DNA of 58,562 nt from Alphaproteobacteria bacterium (GTDB taxonomy: Bacteria > Pseudomonadota > Alphaproteobacteria > RF32 > CAG-239): assembly GCA_017480745.1 (NCBI GenBank), contig JAFUSA010000020.1, positions 1 to 58,562 on the forward strand, written 5' to 3'. Positions 18,917 to 26,764 of the stretch are shown here, one piece after another (the stretch's first letter is position 1; every line of letters starts with the position of its first letter). The position numbers and the translations under genes are program-made. The notes beneath the pieces are model-generated. The model was not told where the DNA came from. It did no database searches and saw nothing but the letters and a program-made list of their open reading frames with translations.

Positions 18917-19552
18917 CTAATTTTGCAACAAAGTTTTTGTGCTTTCTACACCGGAGGAATATATTGATGAAGAAATGTCTATATCAAAATGAAAGTACAT
19001 TTCCATACCACCGTTATAATAAACCAAATCACAAGCTTTAATGGCTTGATCAGGTGATAAAGGAGGTAAAGCATACAATAGTCCTCGATAGTTGGAAGAA
19101 GAAGGGGCGATAATTTTAACACCTGCATTGGTCCAATCTTGTGTTAAAAGCTCGAAACATGTATCATAGTCAACATATGTAAACGATATTTTAAAAGCCT
19201 GATTATCGCCGGTCGATGATTTCTCCGAACTATCGAGCTTTACTTCATTTCCCCAAACATCTTTAATATCATCACCATCCCACATTTCATCGGGCACAAG
19301 CTTGGCTTTTTTGATTATTGCTTTACCTGTTTCAGTGTATGTATTTAATCCGTCATAACTTCTTTGCGGAGCAAAAAAGGCTCTGATATTTCCGGCAATA
19401 AGTGTTATTTGTTCAATGGTTTTGTTAAGACGATATTGCCGCATTGCCTTAGAATAACCCGCAATACCGCCAACAGATAAAACACCGATTATGGCAAGCA
19501 CACCAAGCATCTCTATCATTGAACGTCCTGTTTGATTATTAAAATCTTTCAT
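18917..19552 (-). CDS. Type IV prepilin-like protein (pilin 4)
   Basis: I start this at ATG 19552 (MKDFNNQTG), placed by GAGGAGATAAATTT. The longer frame upstream only translates the end of the leader RNA. This gives 211 residues with a short 9-residue leader, GRSMIEMLGV, QYRLNKTIEQITLIAGNIRAFFAPQRSYDGL, KKAKLVPDEMWD, TCFELLTQDWTNAG (Phe replaces Ile in the CIEL motif) and a late Cys (KACDL). It has no palindromic insertion and represents the compact form of the family. Confidence 0.85.
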   Translation of the reverse strand: MKDFNNQTGRSMIEMLGVLAIIGVLSVGGIAGYSKAMRQYRLNKTIEQITLIAGNIRAFFAPQRSYDGLNTYTETGKAIIKKAKLVPDEMWDGDDIKDVWGNEVKLDSSEKSSTGDNQAFKISFTYVDYDTCFELLTQDWTNAGVKIIAPSSSNYRGLLYALPPLSPDQAIKACDLVYYNGGMEMYFHFDIDISSSIYSSGVESTKTLLQN

Positions 19553-19584
19553 AAATTTATCTCCTCTGTTAAAGTTGAATATTG

Positions 19585-19786
19585 AAAAAAAATTGACCAC
19601 CAAACGGCGGTCGGGAGAGCTCAAAAATCATAACATCACAATGACCTCCGTAACCTTTAAGCAAACGCTCTGAACATCCGCTACGGACTCCCCAACCCAA
19701 GTCGGAGATATTTTTTAATTATGTAAAGATGCATAAATTGCACCTATGATGTTAAGAGCTTTTGAGAGCTCCGAACCGAAGTTCTG
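19585..19786 (-). ncRNA. Structured pilin leader RNA, type I (copy 4)
   Basis: In minus-strand sense, P1 is GAAC-TTCG-GTTC. P2 is GAGCT/AGCTC with CTCAAAA (19760-19766) paired to TTTTGAG (19620-19626). TAACATCA (19747-19754) pairs with TGATGTTA (19631-19638). An inner stem TCCGTA/TACGGA encloses AGC-GTTT-GCT. GGTTGGGGAG can pair with its own 5' arm or with CTCTCCCGACC. The terminal GACCGCC/GGTGGTC stem is followed by AATTTTTTTT, a strong intrinsic terminator. Confidence 0.85.
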
Positions 19787-19791
19787 ATTGT

Positions 19792-19819
19792 ATAATAGCA
19801 TAAAAAAATCAAAAGTCAA
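19792..19819 (-). promoter_or_regulatory. Promoter of pilin 4 leader
   Basis: Minus strand: TTGACT (19819-19814), 16-bp spacer, TATTAT (19797-19792). Confidence 0.7.
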
Positions 19820-19850
19820 ATAAAAAAAGTAGTCGGCTATACGATTTTCT

Positions 19851-20903
19851 TCATTCTTCATTATCCGGTAGCAAAATATCTATAACTGATAAAATCGAAT
19901 TTAACTGTTCAAAGCATTCCTCTGCTTTTTGATAATTTGAAGAAAAAAACGGCGCTAATTCAAACCAATTTTTTTGTGAACGAATTATTATTAATAATTT
20001 ATTTTCAAAAAAACTAAAATTAAGATTATTACTTCTAAATGACTTACAAGTTTGTATCATTTGCTCCATAAATGCCGGAGTTAAAATATAGCGTGCTTCC
20101 ACCTGATTAGTAGTTTCAATTTTCCATCTTTTGGAAAAGTCAATTGATTCCGTTTTTGCTTTACTACTTTTTTGCGGTGTTTTACGATCTACACAATAAA
20201 AGTAAATTCCCGCACTCCATGATAATAAAAACATTGGAACGGTTTCAATATTAAAATACATTATTACCAAACTGCAACAAACCAACAGCACCATCAATAG
20301 CAATAAATAAAACCCTCCATCATGTTTGGAGGAATATACCACTGTTTGTCCCTCAAATTTCTTATTAAAGTTTACAAGTACACACAAACTGGTTCTGAAT
20401 ATAAGTCTTTCCTCTGCTATGTGTAGCACAGTGCTTTTATATTTTCCTTTGAAACAATCATCAAAAATATAATTGCGAAATTCCGGCATAACAAATAATG
20501 AAGATTTTTCTATAATTTCACGAGAAATCGGGTAATTTCCATATTTAAATTTTCCAAAAAAATTTATAAATTTCGGAATAAGCAGGCTCTTAACCTTACG
20601 CTTGTATTGTTTTGTTTCGCCTAAGATAAACGAATATACTACAAAACATATAATTTGTGGTATGGCAAAAATAAAAAATGGGTATATCTTTGAACTTAAT
20701 TGCATTTCAATTATGTCATAAAAAAGCAAGCTCAAAACAATACCATCCAACATAAGCAATACTGAAAGCAATAAAATATACTCAATTAACTTTTTTCTGT
20801 TAGGAAGCAATTCAGCATAAAGAGGGGCCAGTTTTTTATCATAGTATTTTTTAAAGCTTTGCTGACTGTGATCTTTATATCCTTTCACCTTTGCCATAAA
20901 CAT
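19851..20903 (-). CDS. DUF3137-like membrane protein
   Basis: I place the start at ATG 20903 (MFMAKVKGYKD) because AGGAATAAAG precedes it and it follows the response-regulator stop by 13 bp, giving 350 residues. The longer frame overlaps that gene. Two hydrophobic segments lie in the first third, and the middle has DDCFKGKYKSTVLHIAEERLIF then NKKFEGQTVVY, which matches the DUF3137 pattern (a short motif, then an F-x-G-T-V strand). Two further hydrophobic segments (LLLLMVLLVCCSLVIMYF, MFLLSWSAGIYFY) follow. The function is unknown. It probably belongs to an operon with rpe and the response regulator. Confidence 0.7.
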   Translation of the reverse strand: MFMAKVKGYKDHSQQSFKKYYDKKLAPLYAELLPNRKKLIEYILLLSVLLMLDGIVLSLLFYDIIEMQLSSKIYPFFIFAIPQIICFVVYSFILGETKQYKRKVKSLLIPKFINFFGKFKYGNYPISREIIEKSSLFVMPEFRNYIFDDCFKGKYKSTVLHIAEERLIFRTSLCVLVNFNKKFEGQTVVYSSKHDGGFYLLLLMVLLVCCSLVIMYFNIETVPMFLLSWSAGIYFYCVDRKTPQKSSKAKTESIDFSKRWKIETTNQVEARYILTPAFMEQMIQTCKSFRSNNLNFSFFENKLLIIIRSQKNWFELAPFFSSNYQKAEECFEQLNSILSVIDILLPDNEE

Positions 20904-20916
20904 CTTTATTCCTAAA

Positions 20917-21624
20917 TTACTGTGCGAGACTTTCTTTATCATCAATAGAATAACCGGTGGAACGGATGGTGCGAATATAATCCGGCCCATAATCGTTCAA
21001 AGCTTTGCGCAATCTGCGAATATGCACATCTATTGTGCGCGGTTCCACATAGACATTGTTTCCCCATACTTCTTTTAATAAGTCTTCGCGCGAAAATACC
21101 TGCCGCGGATTAGAAATCAGCAGTTTTAATATACGAAACTCTGTCGGTCCGATTTGCACATAAACATCGTTGCGAAAAACTTTTTTCTCCACCATATTAA
21201 TGCGAATATCCATAAATGAATATTCTTTTTTAATTGGCGCGGTTGTAGTGCTCACACGGCGCAAATTTGTTTTTATGCGTGCCAATAATTCCGGCACTGA
21301 AAATGGCTTTGTAACATAGTCATCGGCTCCGGCGGAAAGTCCGTTAACCTTATCTTCCTCCTGCCCTTTTGCCGTCAACATAATAATCGGAATATTTTTT
21401 AATTCCGGATTATTGCGAATAAGCTTACACAATTCCAAACCTGAAATTTCCGGTAGCATCCAATCCAACAAAATCAACGCTGGCAAATGTTTCTCCACCG
21501 CCGAAAGAACACGATTACCATGCGCCACGCAAACCGTTTTGTAGCCGGCTTTTTCCAAATTATATTTCAGTAACACTGAAATTGCCTGTTCGTCTTCCAC
21601 AATCATAATCGTTGTCATTTTCAT
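20917..21624 (-). CDS. phoB: OmpR/PhoB-family response regulator
   Basis: The protein has 235 residues. The receiver domain (about 4-120) has acidic pocket Glu10/Asp11, phospho-acceptor Asp54 (LLDWMLPE) and the switch Lys in VTKPF. A winged-helix DNA-binding domain (about 135-230) ends with VDVHIRRLRKALND...IRTIRSTGYSID. The spacing and WMLPEISGLEL motif are those of PhoB, the phosphate-starvation activator. No PhoR kinase, Pst genes or PhoU are adjacent, so the assignment to phosphate control is by similarity. The start codon overlaps the rpe stop (ATGA). Confidence 0.8.
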   Translation of the reverse strand: MKMTTIMIVEDEQAISVLLKYNLEKAGYKTVCVAHGNRVLSAVEKHLPALILLDWMLPEISGLELCKLIRNNPELKNIPIIMLTAKGQEEDKVNGLSAGADDYVTKPFSVPELLARIKTNLRRVSTTTAPIKKEYSFMDIRINMVEKKVFRNDVYVQIGPTEFRILKLLISNPRQVFSREDLLKEVWGNNVYVEPRTIDVHIRRLRKALNDYGPDYIRTIRSTGYSIDDKESLAQ

Positions 21625-22268
21625 TCTCCTGATTCATGTAATTGTTTAATAATTTCCGCCGGATCAGGCGCCTTAAAAACAGCGCTTCCGGCCACTAAAA
21701 CATCGGCTCCGTTTGCCACACACAATGGCGCGGTTTTTAAATTTATGCCACCGTCAACTTCTATGCAAATATCTCTTTCGCCAACCATATCAGTTACCGA
21801 CTTTATTTTGCTCAACTGTTCAAACATAAAACTCTGTCCGCCAAACCCCGGTTCAACCGTCATAATCAAAATATTGTCAATATCATCCAAAAACGGTTCC
21901 AAAACTTGTTCAGATGTCTGTGGTTTCAAGGAAACACCAACTTTTATATTACGTTTATGCAAATAATTTATTACCGCACGCAAATCACTGCATGCCTCAT
22001 AGTGCACCGTTACTAAATCGGCTCCGCAACTTTCAAACATTGGCAAAAAATTCAAAGGTTCTTCCACCATTAAATGCACATCAAAAAACATTTTACTATA
22101 TGGTCGCAACTGCCGAACCACATCGGCACCATAGCTCAAATTGGGCACAAAATGCCCGTCCATAATATCAAAATGCAACCACTCGGCACCGGCTTTTTCC
22201 ACCAGCGAAACCTGTTCCTGCAATCGGCAAAAATCTGCCGCCAACAAACTGGGAGCAACTACTACCAT
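21621..22268 (-). CDS. rpe: Ribulose-phosphate 3-epimerase
   Basis: Rpe interconverts ribulose-5-phosphate and xylulose-5-phosphate in the pentose phosphate pathway. ATG 22268 (MVVVAPSLLAAD) is supported by AAGGAGAAAGAT, giving 215 residues, the usual length. The TIM-barrel signatures are visible: PSLLAADF, HFDIMDGHFVPN with the metal-binding His and Asp, MTVEPGFGGQSF, and EVDGGI, whose Asp is catalytic. The stop overlaps the phoB start by four bases, so the two are translationally coupled. Confidence 0.96.
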   Translation of the reverse strand: MVVVAPSLLAADFCRLQEQVSLVEKAGAEWLHFDIMDGHFVPNLSYGADVVRQLRPYSKMFFDVHLMVEEPLNFLPMFESCGADLVTVHYEACSDLRAVINYLHKRNIKVGVSLKPQTSEQVLEPFLDDIDNILIMTVEPGFGGQSFMFEQLSKIKSVTDMVGERDICIEVDGGINLKTAPLCVANGADVLVAGSAVFKAPDPAEIIKQLHESGE

Positions 22269-22381
22269 ATCTTTCTCCTTAGAGCAATTATATATCATGA
22301 ATCTTAAATAGTTGTAAATATTGATTTTGCCGATTCAGTAATTATTTTTAAGCGTGTGATTAATTTTATGGAGAAAAAATC

Positions 22382-22897
22382 ATGGGAGAGATGGCTAAAA
22401 AAATAGTCAAATTAGATGTTGAAAATCTGATAACTACTTTAAATGAAGCTTTTGCCGAAGAATGGTTGGCTTATTATCAGTATTGGCTGGCGGCAAAAAT
22501 TGCTTATGGTTTGGAGCGCCTAAAAATAGAGGAAGAATTTAATGAACACGCCAAAGAGGAATTACGCCATGCCGATTGGGTGGCTGAGCGCATAATCCAA
22601 TTAGGCGGAACACCACTGTTAAGTCCTAATCTTTGGAATGAAAAAGCGCGTTGTAAATATATTACGCCGGAAAAATTTGATGTTGTATCACTATTGCATG
22701 ATAATTTGGAAGCCGAACGATGTGCTATTACACGATATGAAGAAATTTGTGCCCAAACTGACGGCTTGGATTATGAAACTTTTCGGATGTCTGAACGTAT
22801 TCTGCAAGAGGAAATTGAGCACGAACAAGAATTGGAAGACTTTTTAGCCGATATAGAAGATTCTGCCAAATGCTTAAAGCAATATTGCCGAATATAA
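22382..22897 (+). CDS. Ferritin-like di-iron protein (Dps/bacterioferritin type)
   Basis: This four-helix bundle protein has 171 residues and is cytosolic. Candidate ferroxidase ligands are spaced as in ferritin-like proteins: EEWLAYYQY (helix 1), EELRHADW (helix 2, ExxH), EAERCAITRYEE (helix 3) and EEIEHEQEL (helix 4, ExxH). It resembles the short bacterioferritin/DPSL proteins that store iron or remove peroxide. GGAGAAAAAATC sets the ATG at 22382. It is monocistronic and ends at a long stem-loop. No haem-ligand Met could be assigned. Confidence 0.85.
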   Translation: MGEMAKKIVKLDVENLITTLNEAFAEEWLAYYQYWLAAKIAYGLERLKIEEEFNEHAKEELRHADWVAERIIQLGGTPLLSPNLWNEKARCKYITPEKFDVVSLLHDNLEAERCAITRYEEICAQTDGLDYETFRMSERILQEEIEHEQELEDFLADIEDSAKCLKQYCRI

Positions 22898-22924
22898 CTA
22901 AATCTGCCTTTTTTGAATAAATAT

Positions 22925-22959
22925 ACTCCCCGATTTGTAATAGTGACAAATCGGGGAGT
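22925..22959 (+). terminator. Stem-loop after the ferritin-like gene
   Basis: ACTCCCCGATTTG (22925-22937) pairs exactly with CAAATCGGGGAGT (22947-22959). The U-run is weak. Confidence 0.6.
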
Positions 22960-23001
22960 ACATATTCTTGGCCAGAAGATACACATTTTTTCAAAAAGAG
23001 T

Positions 23002-23029
23002 TTGACTTTTTATTTTTTTGTGTTACAAT
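23002..23029 (+). promoter_or_regulatory. Promoter of pilin 5 leader
   Basis: TTGACT (23002-23007), 16-bp spacer, TACAAT (23024-23029). The stretch before and through the -10 is nearly the same as that before the leaderless pilin at 45354. Confidence 0.8.
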
Positions 23030-23035
23030 ATGGTT

Positions 23036-23212
23036 ATGATGAGGTAACTTATCTGAGGTCTGAAAACCTCTTTATAACCTGCCTGTTTGGGCATAAAATG
23101 TTTCCGGCTTGGGCTGGAAGGTTGTGGAATAAGCATGTGGCAAATACGCAACACTATTCGGTTATAAATAGTTTTCAGCTTCCGGCCGCCTCAACGGGGC
23201 GGTGTTGTTTTT
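23036..23212 (+). ncRNA. Structured pilin leader RNA, type II (copy 5)
   Basis: P1 is GATGAG-GTAA-CTTATC. P2 is GAGGT/ACCTC with CTGAAAA (23060-23066) paired to TTTTCAG (23172-23178). TTATAACC (23072-23079) pairs with GGTTATAA (23160-23167). P3 TGCC/GGCA replaces the CGTC/GACG of the other type II copies, a full compensatory swap. P4 TTCCGGC/GCTGGAA competes with CTTCCGGCC. The terminal CCGCC/GGCGG hairpin (23186-23202) is followed by TTGTTTTT. Confidence 0.85.
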
Positions 23213-23246
23213 ATTAGTGATTTAATTAGATGAAAGGAAGTTTACT

Positions 23247-24101
23247 ATGAAAAACTTTGATACAAAAAATATAAAATCCGGACGTTCACTTCTTCCGATA
23301 TGTGAGGTAGATGCGCCGTTGTTTTTGAGCACCGTGTACACAGACAGTACACCAGCGAAAAACAGACAATCAGATGCGCCGCAATACGGAAGAAGCATGA
23401 TTGAGATGTTGGGCGTTCTTGCTATCATCGGTGTTTTGTCTGTCGGCGGAATCGCCGGATACAGCAAAGCTATGACCAAATACAGAATAAACAAAACCAT
23501 CGAGCAAATAACCCTCATTGCCGGTAATATTCACACTTTCTTCGGACAGCAACAAAATTATCAAGAAATATATTGCGGCGGAAGCTGCAACGGTGATGGC
23601 TGTCAAGCATATAGTGGTATTGGCAACAACGGCAATTTCACCTATTCTTTCAATGGCTGTCCGATAATTAAAAAAGCCAAAATATTTTCGGATGAAATGC
23701 TTACCGTAACTGATGGTAAGATTATGAGTATTACCAATGCGTTTGGCGGTAATGTTTATATTTATTCGATATCTAAAGCCATTGGTGGTGATCAACATGC
23801 ATTTGCTATTAGCTATAACATAGGGGATAATATGGAAGCATGTATAGAACTCTTAACACAAGATTGGATGGCTACAAATGCCAAGGCTTTACGCTTGGAT
23901 ACCGCAGGATCAACGGTGGAAGATATCCATTTAAAATTACCTTTAACCATTGATGATGCCGCAGAAAAATGTGCAACCGCTATGCAAATATCTAAATCCC
24001 ATGGAAAAGATGATGTTTCACTTGAACTATTTTTTGATATAGATCTGAACGGCAAGTACTGGAATCCCAGACCATTTGAAATCTTTAATTGGCAAAACTA
24101 A
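23247..24101 (+). CDS. Type IV prepilin-like protein (pilin 5)
   Basis: This is the longest pilin of the set, at 284 residues. Its 48-residue leader ends at Gly48 before RSMIEMLGV and shares the DNA segment CGTTCACTTCTTCCG with the leader of pilin 9. The mature part has the Cys-rich insert of the pilin 2/5/6 subgroup (YCGGSCNGDGC, NGCPII), KKAKIFSDEM, VTDGKIMSITNAFGGN, EACIELLTQDW and a late Cys (EKCATA). The start is set by GAAAGGAAGTTTACT. It converges on the secretin-containing operon, separated by a bidirectional terminator. Confidence 0.85.
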   Translation: MKNFDTKNIKSGRSLLPICEVDAPLFLSTVYTDSTPAKNRQSDAPQYGRSMIEMLGVLAIIGVLSVGGIAGYSKAMTKYRINKTIEQITLIAGNIHTFFGQQQNYQEIYCGGSCNGDGCQAYSGIGNNGNFTYSFNGCPIIKKAKIFSDEMLTVTDGKIMSITNAFGGNVYIYSISKAIGGDQHAFAISYNIGDNMEACIELLTQDWMATNAKALRLDTAGSTVEDIHLKLPLTIDDAAEKCATAMQISKSHGKDDVSLELFFDIDLNGKYWNPRPFEIFNWQN

Positions 24102-24108
24102 TCACTCA

Positions 24109-24132
24109 AAAGCCTCTCGGTGGAGAGGCTTT
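24109..24132. terminator. Bidirectional terminator between convergent genes
   Basis: AAAGCCTCTC (24109-24118) pairs with GAGAGGCTTT (24123-24132). Confidence 0.75.
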
Positions 24133-24136
24133 AACT

Positions 24137-24922
24137 TTAATACGAAAGCGGCGGAATATTGATTTGTGCAATATACCCCGGCTTGATTCGTGTGCTGGCA
24201 TAGTGCATATTTCCGGTTTCTATCAAATAACGTTCACGTTCAGTCCATTTAGCGGCGGTAGCATAAAAATCGCGTGCCGTTACTTCAATATTTTTCGGAT
24301 TCATAATATAGAGCACACAACCTTGACGTTTTTCTACCAAGCCGCAACGATTGCGTCCGGGTGGAACATCTTGATTAAGCACAATGCCATCCAAACCAGT
24401 GCCACTGCTATTGCCTTTGGATGCCGCAAACAAATAAGATGAAACAGCGCCGATTAAAGCAGCCAATATCATCAACATCATAACTGTTTTGTTTTTCATA
24501 ACATCAGAAATTGTTTCCGGCTCACGAGAAATCAACTCATCATCATCCGCAATCTTAATATTTTCCGCTCCATTACGACTGTTATAATAATTATCTGTCG
24601 GAGTGTTTGGATTATATGTGCTGACTTGCTGCTGAGATGCCACCGAACTTTGTTCCCAATTAGATTGCGGAGCAGATACCGGTTGTGGGGCAGCCGGTTG
24701 AGACATAGCCGTCGGTTGTTGGGCAACAGCCGGTTGAGCTTGAGTAAAACTCCCTTGTTGAGGAGCACTTTGTTGCTGCGAAGTTTGCTGCATCTGAGCA
24801 AAGTTTACTTTGGTAGGAGTACCAAACGAAACCGGACGCGGAGTGGCTCCTTGTTGTATCGGACGTTTGATTTTTCTTAACTTACGCGGGGCGCCTTGTC
24901 CTTGCATGGGAATATTTTGCAT
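24137..24922 (-). CDS. Gln/Pro-rich membrane protein of the secretin operon
   Basis: The start is ATG 24922 (MQNIPMQGQGAPRK), because GGAGGATAAG sits directly before it. An in-frame GTG four codons earlier lies inside that site. The protein has 261 residues. A long N-terminal region is rich in Gln, Pro and Ala, with the basic stretch RKLRKIKRP at its start. One transmembrane helix follows (VMMLMILAALIGAVSSYLFAA), then a C-terminal domain with two Cys (RNRCGLVEKRQGCVLYIMNP). The topology (long cytosolic arm, one helix, small periplasmic domain) would suit an inner-membrane assembly component. No family was recognised. It is the last gene of a four-gene operon. Confidence 0.65.
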   Translation of the reverse strand: MQNIPMQGQGAPRKLRKIKRPIQQGATPRPVSFGTPTKVNFAQMQQTSQQQSAPQQGSFTQAQPAVAQQPTAMSQPAAPQPVSAPQSNWEQSSVASQQQVSTYNPNTPTDNYYNSRNGAENIKIADDDELISREPETISDVMKNKTVMMLMILAALIGAVSSYLFAASKGNSSGTGLDGIVLNQDVPPGRNRCGLVEKRQGCVLYIMNPKNIEVTARDFYATAAKWTERERYLIETGNMHYASTRIKPGYIAQINIPPLSY

Positions 24923-24933
24923 CTTATCCTCCA

Positions 24934-26229
24934 CTAAATTTTATTTTTCAAATTTTCATTGGTGCGCAAAGTTCTGATTAAACGCGGAACCATAAATATT
25001 ATTGTCTCCGATTTAGGTGAACTTATGCCAAACAACTGATTAGGCAAACCGATAATCATAAAGTTTTCGCCCAATTTATTACGGATATTAAAGCTGGTAA
25101 CCTGTCCGTTTGTTTCCTCCAAAGTTACATCTGTAAATATTTCGTGCCCTTTTTGAACCGCTGCTTTGGCTAAAATAGACATACCATAAGAATCCGTGTT
25201 TGGCTTGCTGCATTTACCTATATCAAAACGCGCCAACCACAAGTTAGGTACCACAAATTTGCCTTCGGAAACAGTTTCTATACGTGCTTGTTGCCCGACA
25301 AACTGTTGTAATTTTTCCAAAGATATTTCATTAGTTGTGGTCAAAACCCTGCCGATTACACCGGTTTGTGCCGTAGTAATTGTGCCAAAATCAAACGCTT
25401 TCAACAATTCTTTCCACTCTATATCTTTACTCTGATCATTCGGATACAAGCGGAAAATACTCACATCGTAAGCAACCAAAGTCGGGCTGCCTTCAAAGAA
25501 CTTTATCAATTCCATCATTTTATCGCGTGTTTCAACATCAGCATCAAATGTTATTGAATAATCTGCCCAGTTGGTAACAATATCGGTAATACCGGCACCA
25601 CGAATAACGTCCATTAAACCCAAAATTATCGGACGAACTTGTGGAGTATAAAGAGTCATATTAACTCGACGGCTCAAAGTCAAAATCTTATCTTTTGCAT
25701 TATAGGTATAATAAATACCAGCCGAATCCGCAATCATTTTAATAACTTCCGAAAACTCTCCTTTTAAATCTTCGGCAGAAATACTGGTATATGGTCCGTC
25801 GGCAGAAGAAACTCTTATTCCGGCTTCTTTTGTTAATTTTGCCAAGGCCTGTTCCGCCGGCATCATATCAAATGTATAGCCCGTAACTTCAAAACGAGGC
25901 AAAGGATCATTTTGCCCGTTGCGCTCTAACTTAAACGCAGAGTTAACATAAGGCAAGGTCAAGACCATTTGTTGCATATCCCAATTTACATTGCAACGTA
26001 ACGGAGTTTCCAAATCAAGTGCATTGGCGCCCTCGGTTGTGCGAATCATATATGGATCTTGCGGATCTTTAAAACTCATCTCGCCTTGCGAATAATCGTT
26101 ATATGGCATAATTTGTTGCTCTTGCGGTAAACTTGTTTGAACATTATCATTTTGTTGCAAACACGCAGTTAAACCCAATGACAGAGCGGAAATAAAACTG
26201 CTTATTTTTATGATCGAACCTGTTTTCAT
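24934..26229 (-). CDS. Secretin-like lipoprotein (type IVb pilus PilN / type II GspD-like)
   Basis: ATG 26229 (MKTGSIIKISS) follows AAAGGTTACGCGT and gives 431 residues with a lipobox LTAC. The middle resembles secretin N-domains: GYTFDMMPAEQALAKLTKEAGIRVS (N0-like), and MTLYTPQVRPIILGLMDVIRGAG...YSITFDADVETRDKMMELIKF (N1-like). The end resembles a secretin gate, finishing in IIFMVPRLIRTL, close to the usual Phe/Ile-x-x-Pro-x-Ile/Leu pattern. It is shorter than most secretins (500 residues or more). It could form the outer-membrane pore for the many prepilins in this region; that link is an inference. Confidence 0.65.
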   Translation of the reverse strand: MKTGSIIKISSFISALSLGLTACLQQNDNVQTSLPQEQQIMPYNDYSQGEMSFKDPQDPYMIRTTEGANALDLETPLRCNVNWDMQQMVLTLPYVNSAFKLERNGQNDPLPRFEVTGYTFDMMPAEQALAKLTKEAGIRVSSADGPYTSISAEDLKGEFSEVIKMIADSAGIYYTYNAKDKILTLSRRVNMTLYTPQVRPIILGLMDVIRGAGITDIVTNWADYSITFDADVETRDKMMELIKFFEGSPTLVAYDVSIFRLYPNDQSKDIEWKELLKAFDFGTITTAQTGVIGRVLTTTNEISLEKLQQFVGQQARIETVSEGKFVVPNLWLARFDIGKCSKPNTDSYGMSILAKAAVQKGHEIFTDVTLEETNGQVTSFNIRNKLGENFMIIGLPNQLFGISSPKSETIIFMVPRLIRTLRTNENLKNKI

Positions 26230-26245
26230 ACGCGTAACCTTTTTT

Positions 26246-26749
26246 TTAAGACTGTGGCTTAGTGTCAATAAAATCATCTTTGGCTTCAACATTGTTTTCA
26301 GCCATTAACTTACTCATTAATTCATCAATATTCATTCCGGCACCGGCGGTCGGATCTACCGATTTATCAAAATTACTCATAACCTCATTCATTTTTTTGG
26401 CCTCATTCGGATCGGCTTTTAACATTTCAGGAGATTGATTGTTAGTCAACTCTTCCTGATAGAGAGAAAGATTTTTCTTCAACGCTGGAATACCACCGGC
26501 GATGCGCTTTTCCACATAAGGGTGTAACTCCTGATGTTCTATTATATATTCGCCGGTTTCGCAAATTTCCTCCAACACATCTAAAATATACGGATAAAAT
26601 TCGTATTCTTCCATGGCAATATTACCTTTACGCACGCAACGCGCAGCAATCCGCGAAATTGTGCGATCGTAATAATCAATCAACACAATATAGTTATCAA
26701 CATACCAGAGAGAATCTTTCGTAACCGTTGGATTTATTGCATCACTCAT
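26246..26749 (-). CDS. Unknown cytosolic protein of the secretin operon
   Basis: The protein has 167 residues and no signal peptide or membrane segment. It is predicted helical, with acidic and charged stretches, and opens MSDAINPTVTKDSLWYVDNYIVLIDYYDRT. AAAAAGGAACAGGCG sets the ATG. It sits 15 bp after the gene upstream, and its stop lies 17 bp before the start of the secretin-like lipoprotein, so the genes are surely co-transcribed. No family was recognised. Confidence 0.65.
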   Translation of the reverse strand: MSDAINPTVTKDSLWYVDNYIVLIDYYDRTISRIAARCVRKGNIAMEEYEFYPYILDVLEEICETGEYIIEHQELHPYVEKRIAGGIPALKKNLSLYQEELTNNQSPEMLKADPNEAKKMNEVMSNFDKSVDPTAGAGMNIDELMSKLMAENNVEAKDDFIDTKPQS

Positions 26750-26764
26750 CGCCTGTTCCTTTTT

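Noticed and set aside
19553..19624. Upstream extension of pilin 4 (24 extra codons)
   Set aside because: The extension translates the end of the leader and its terminal hairpin. GAGGAGATAAATTT places the start at 19552, as in the paralogs.
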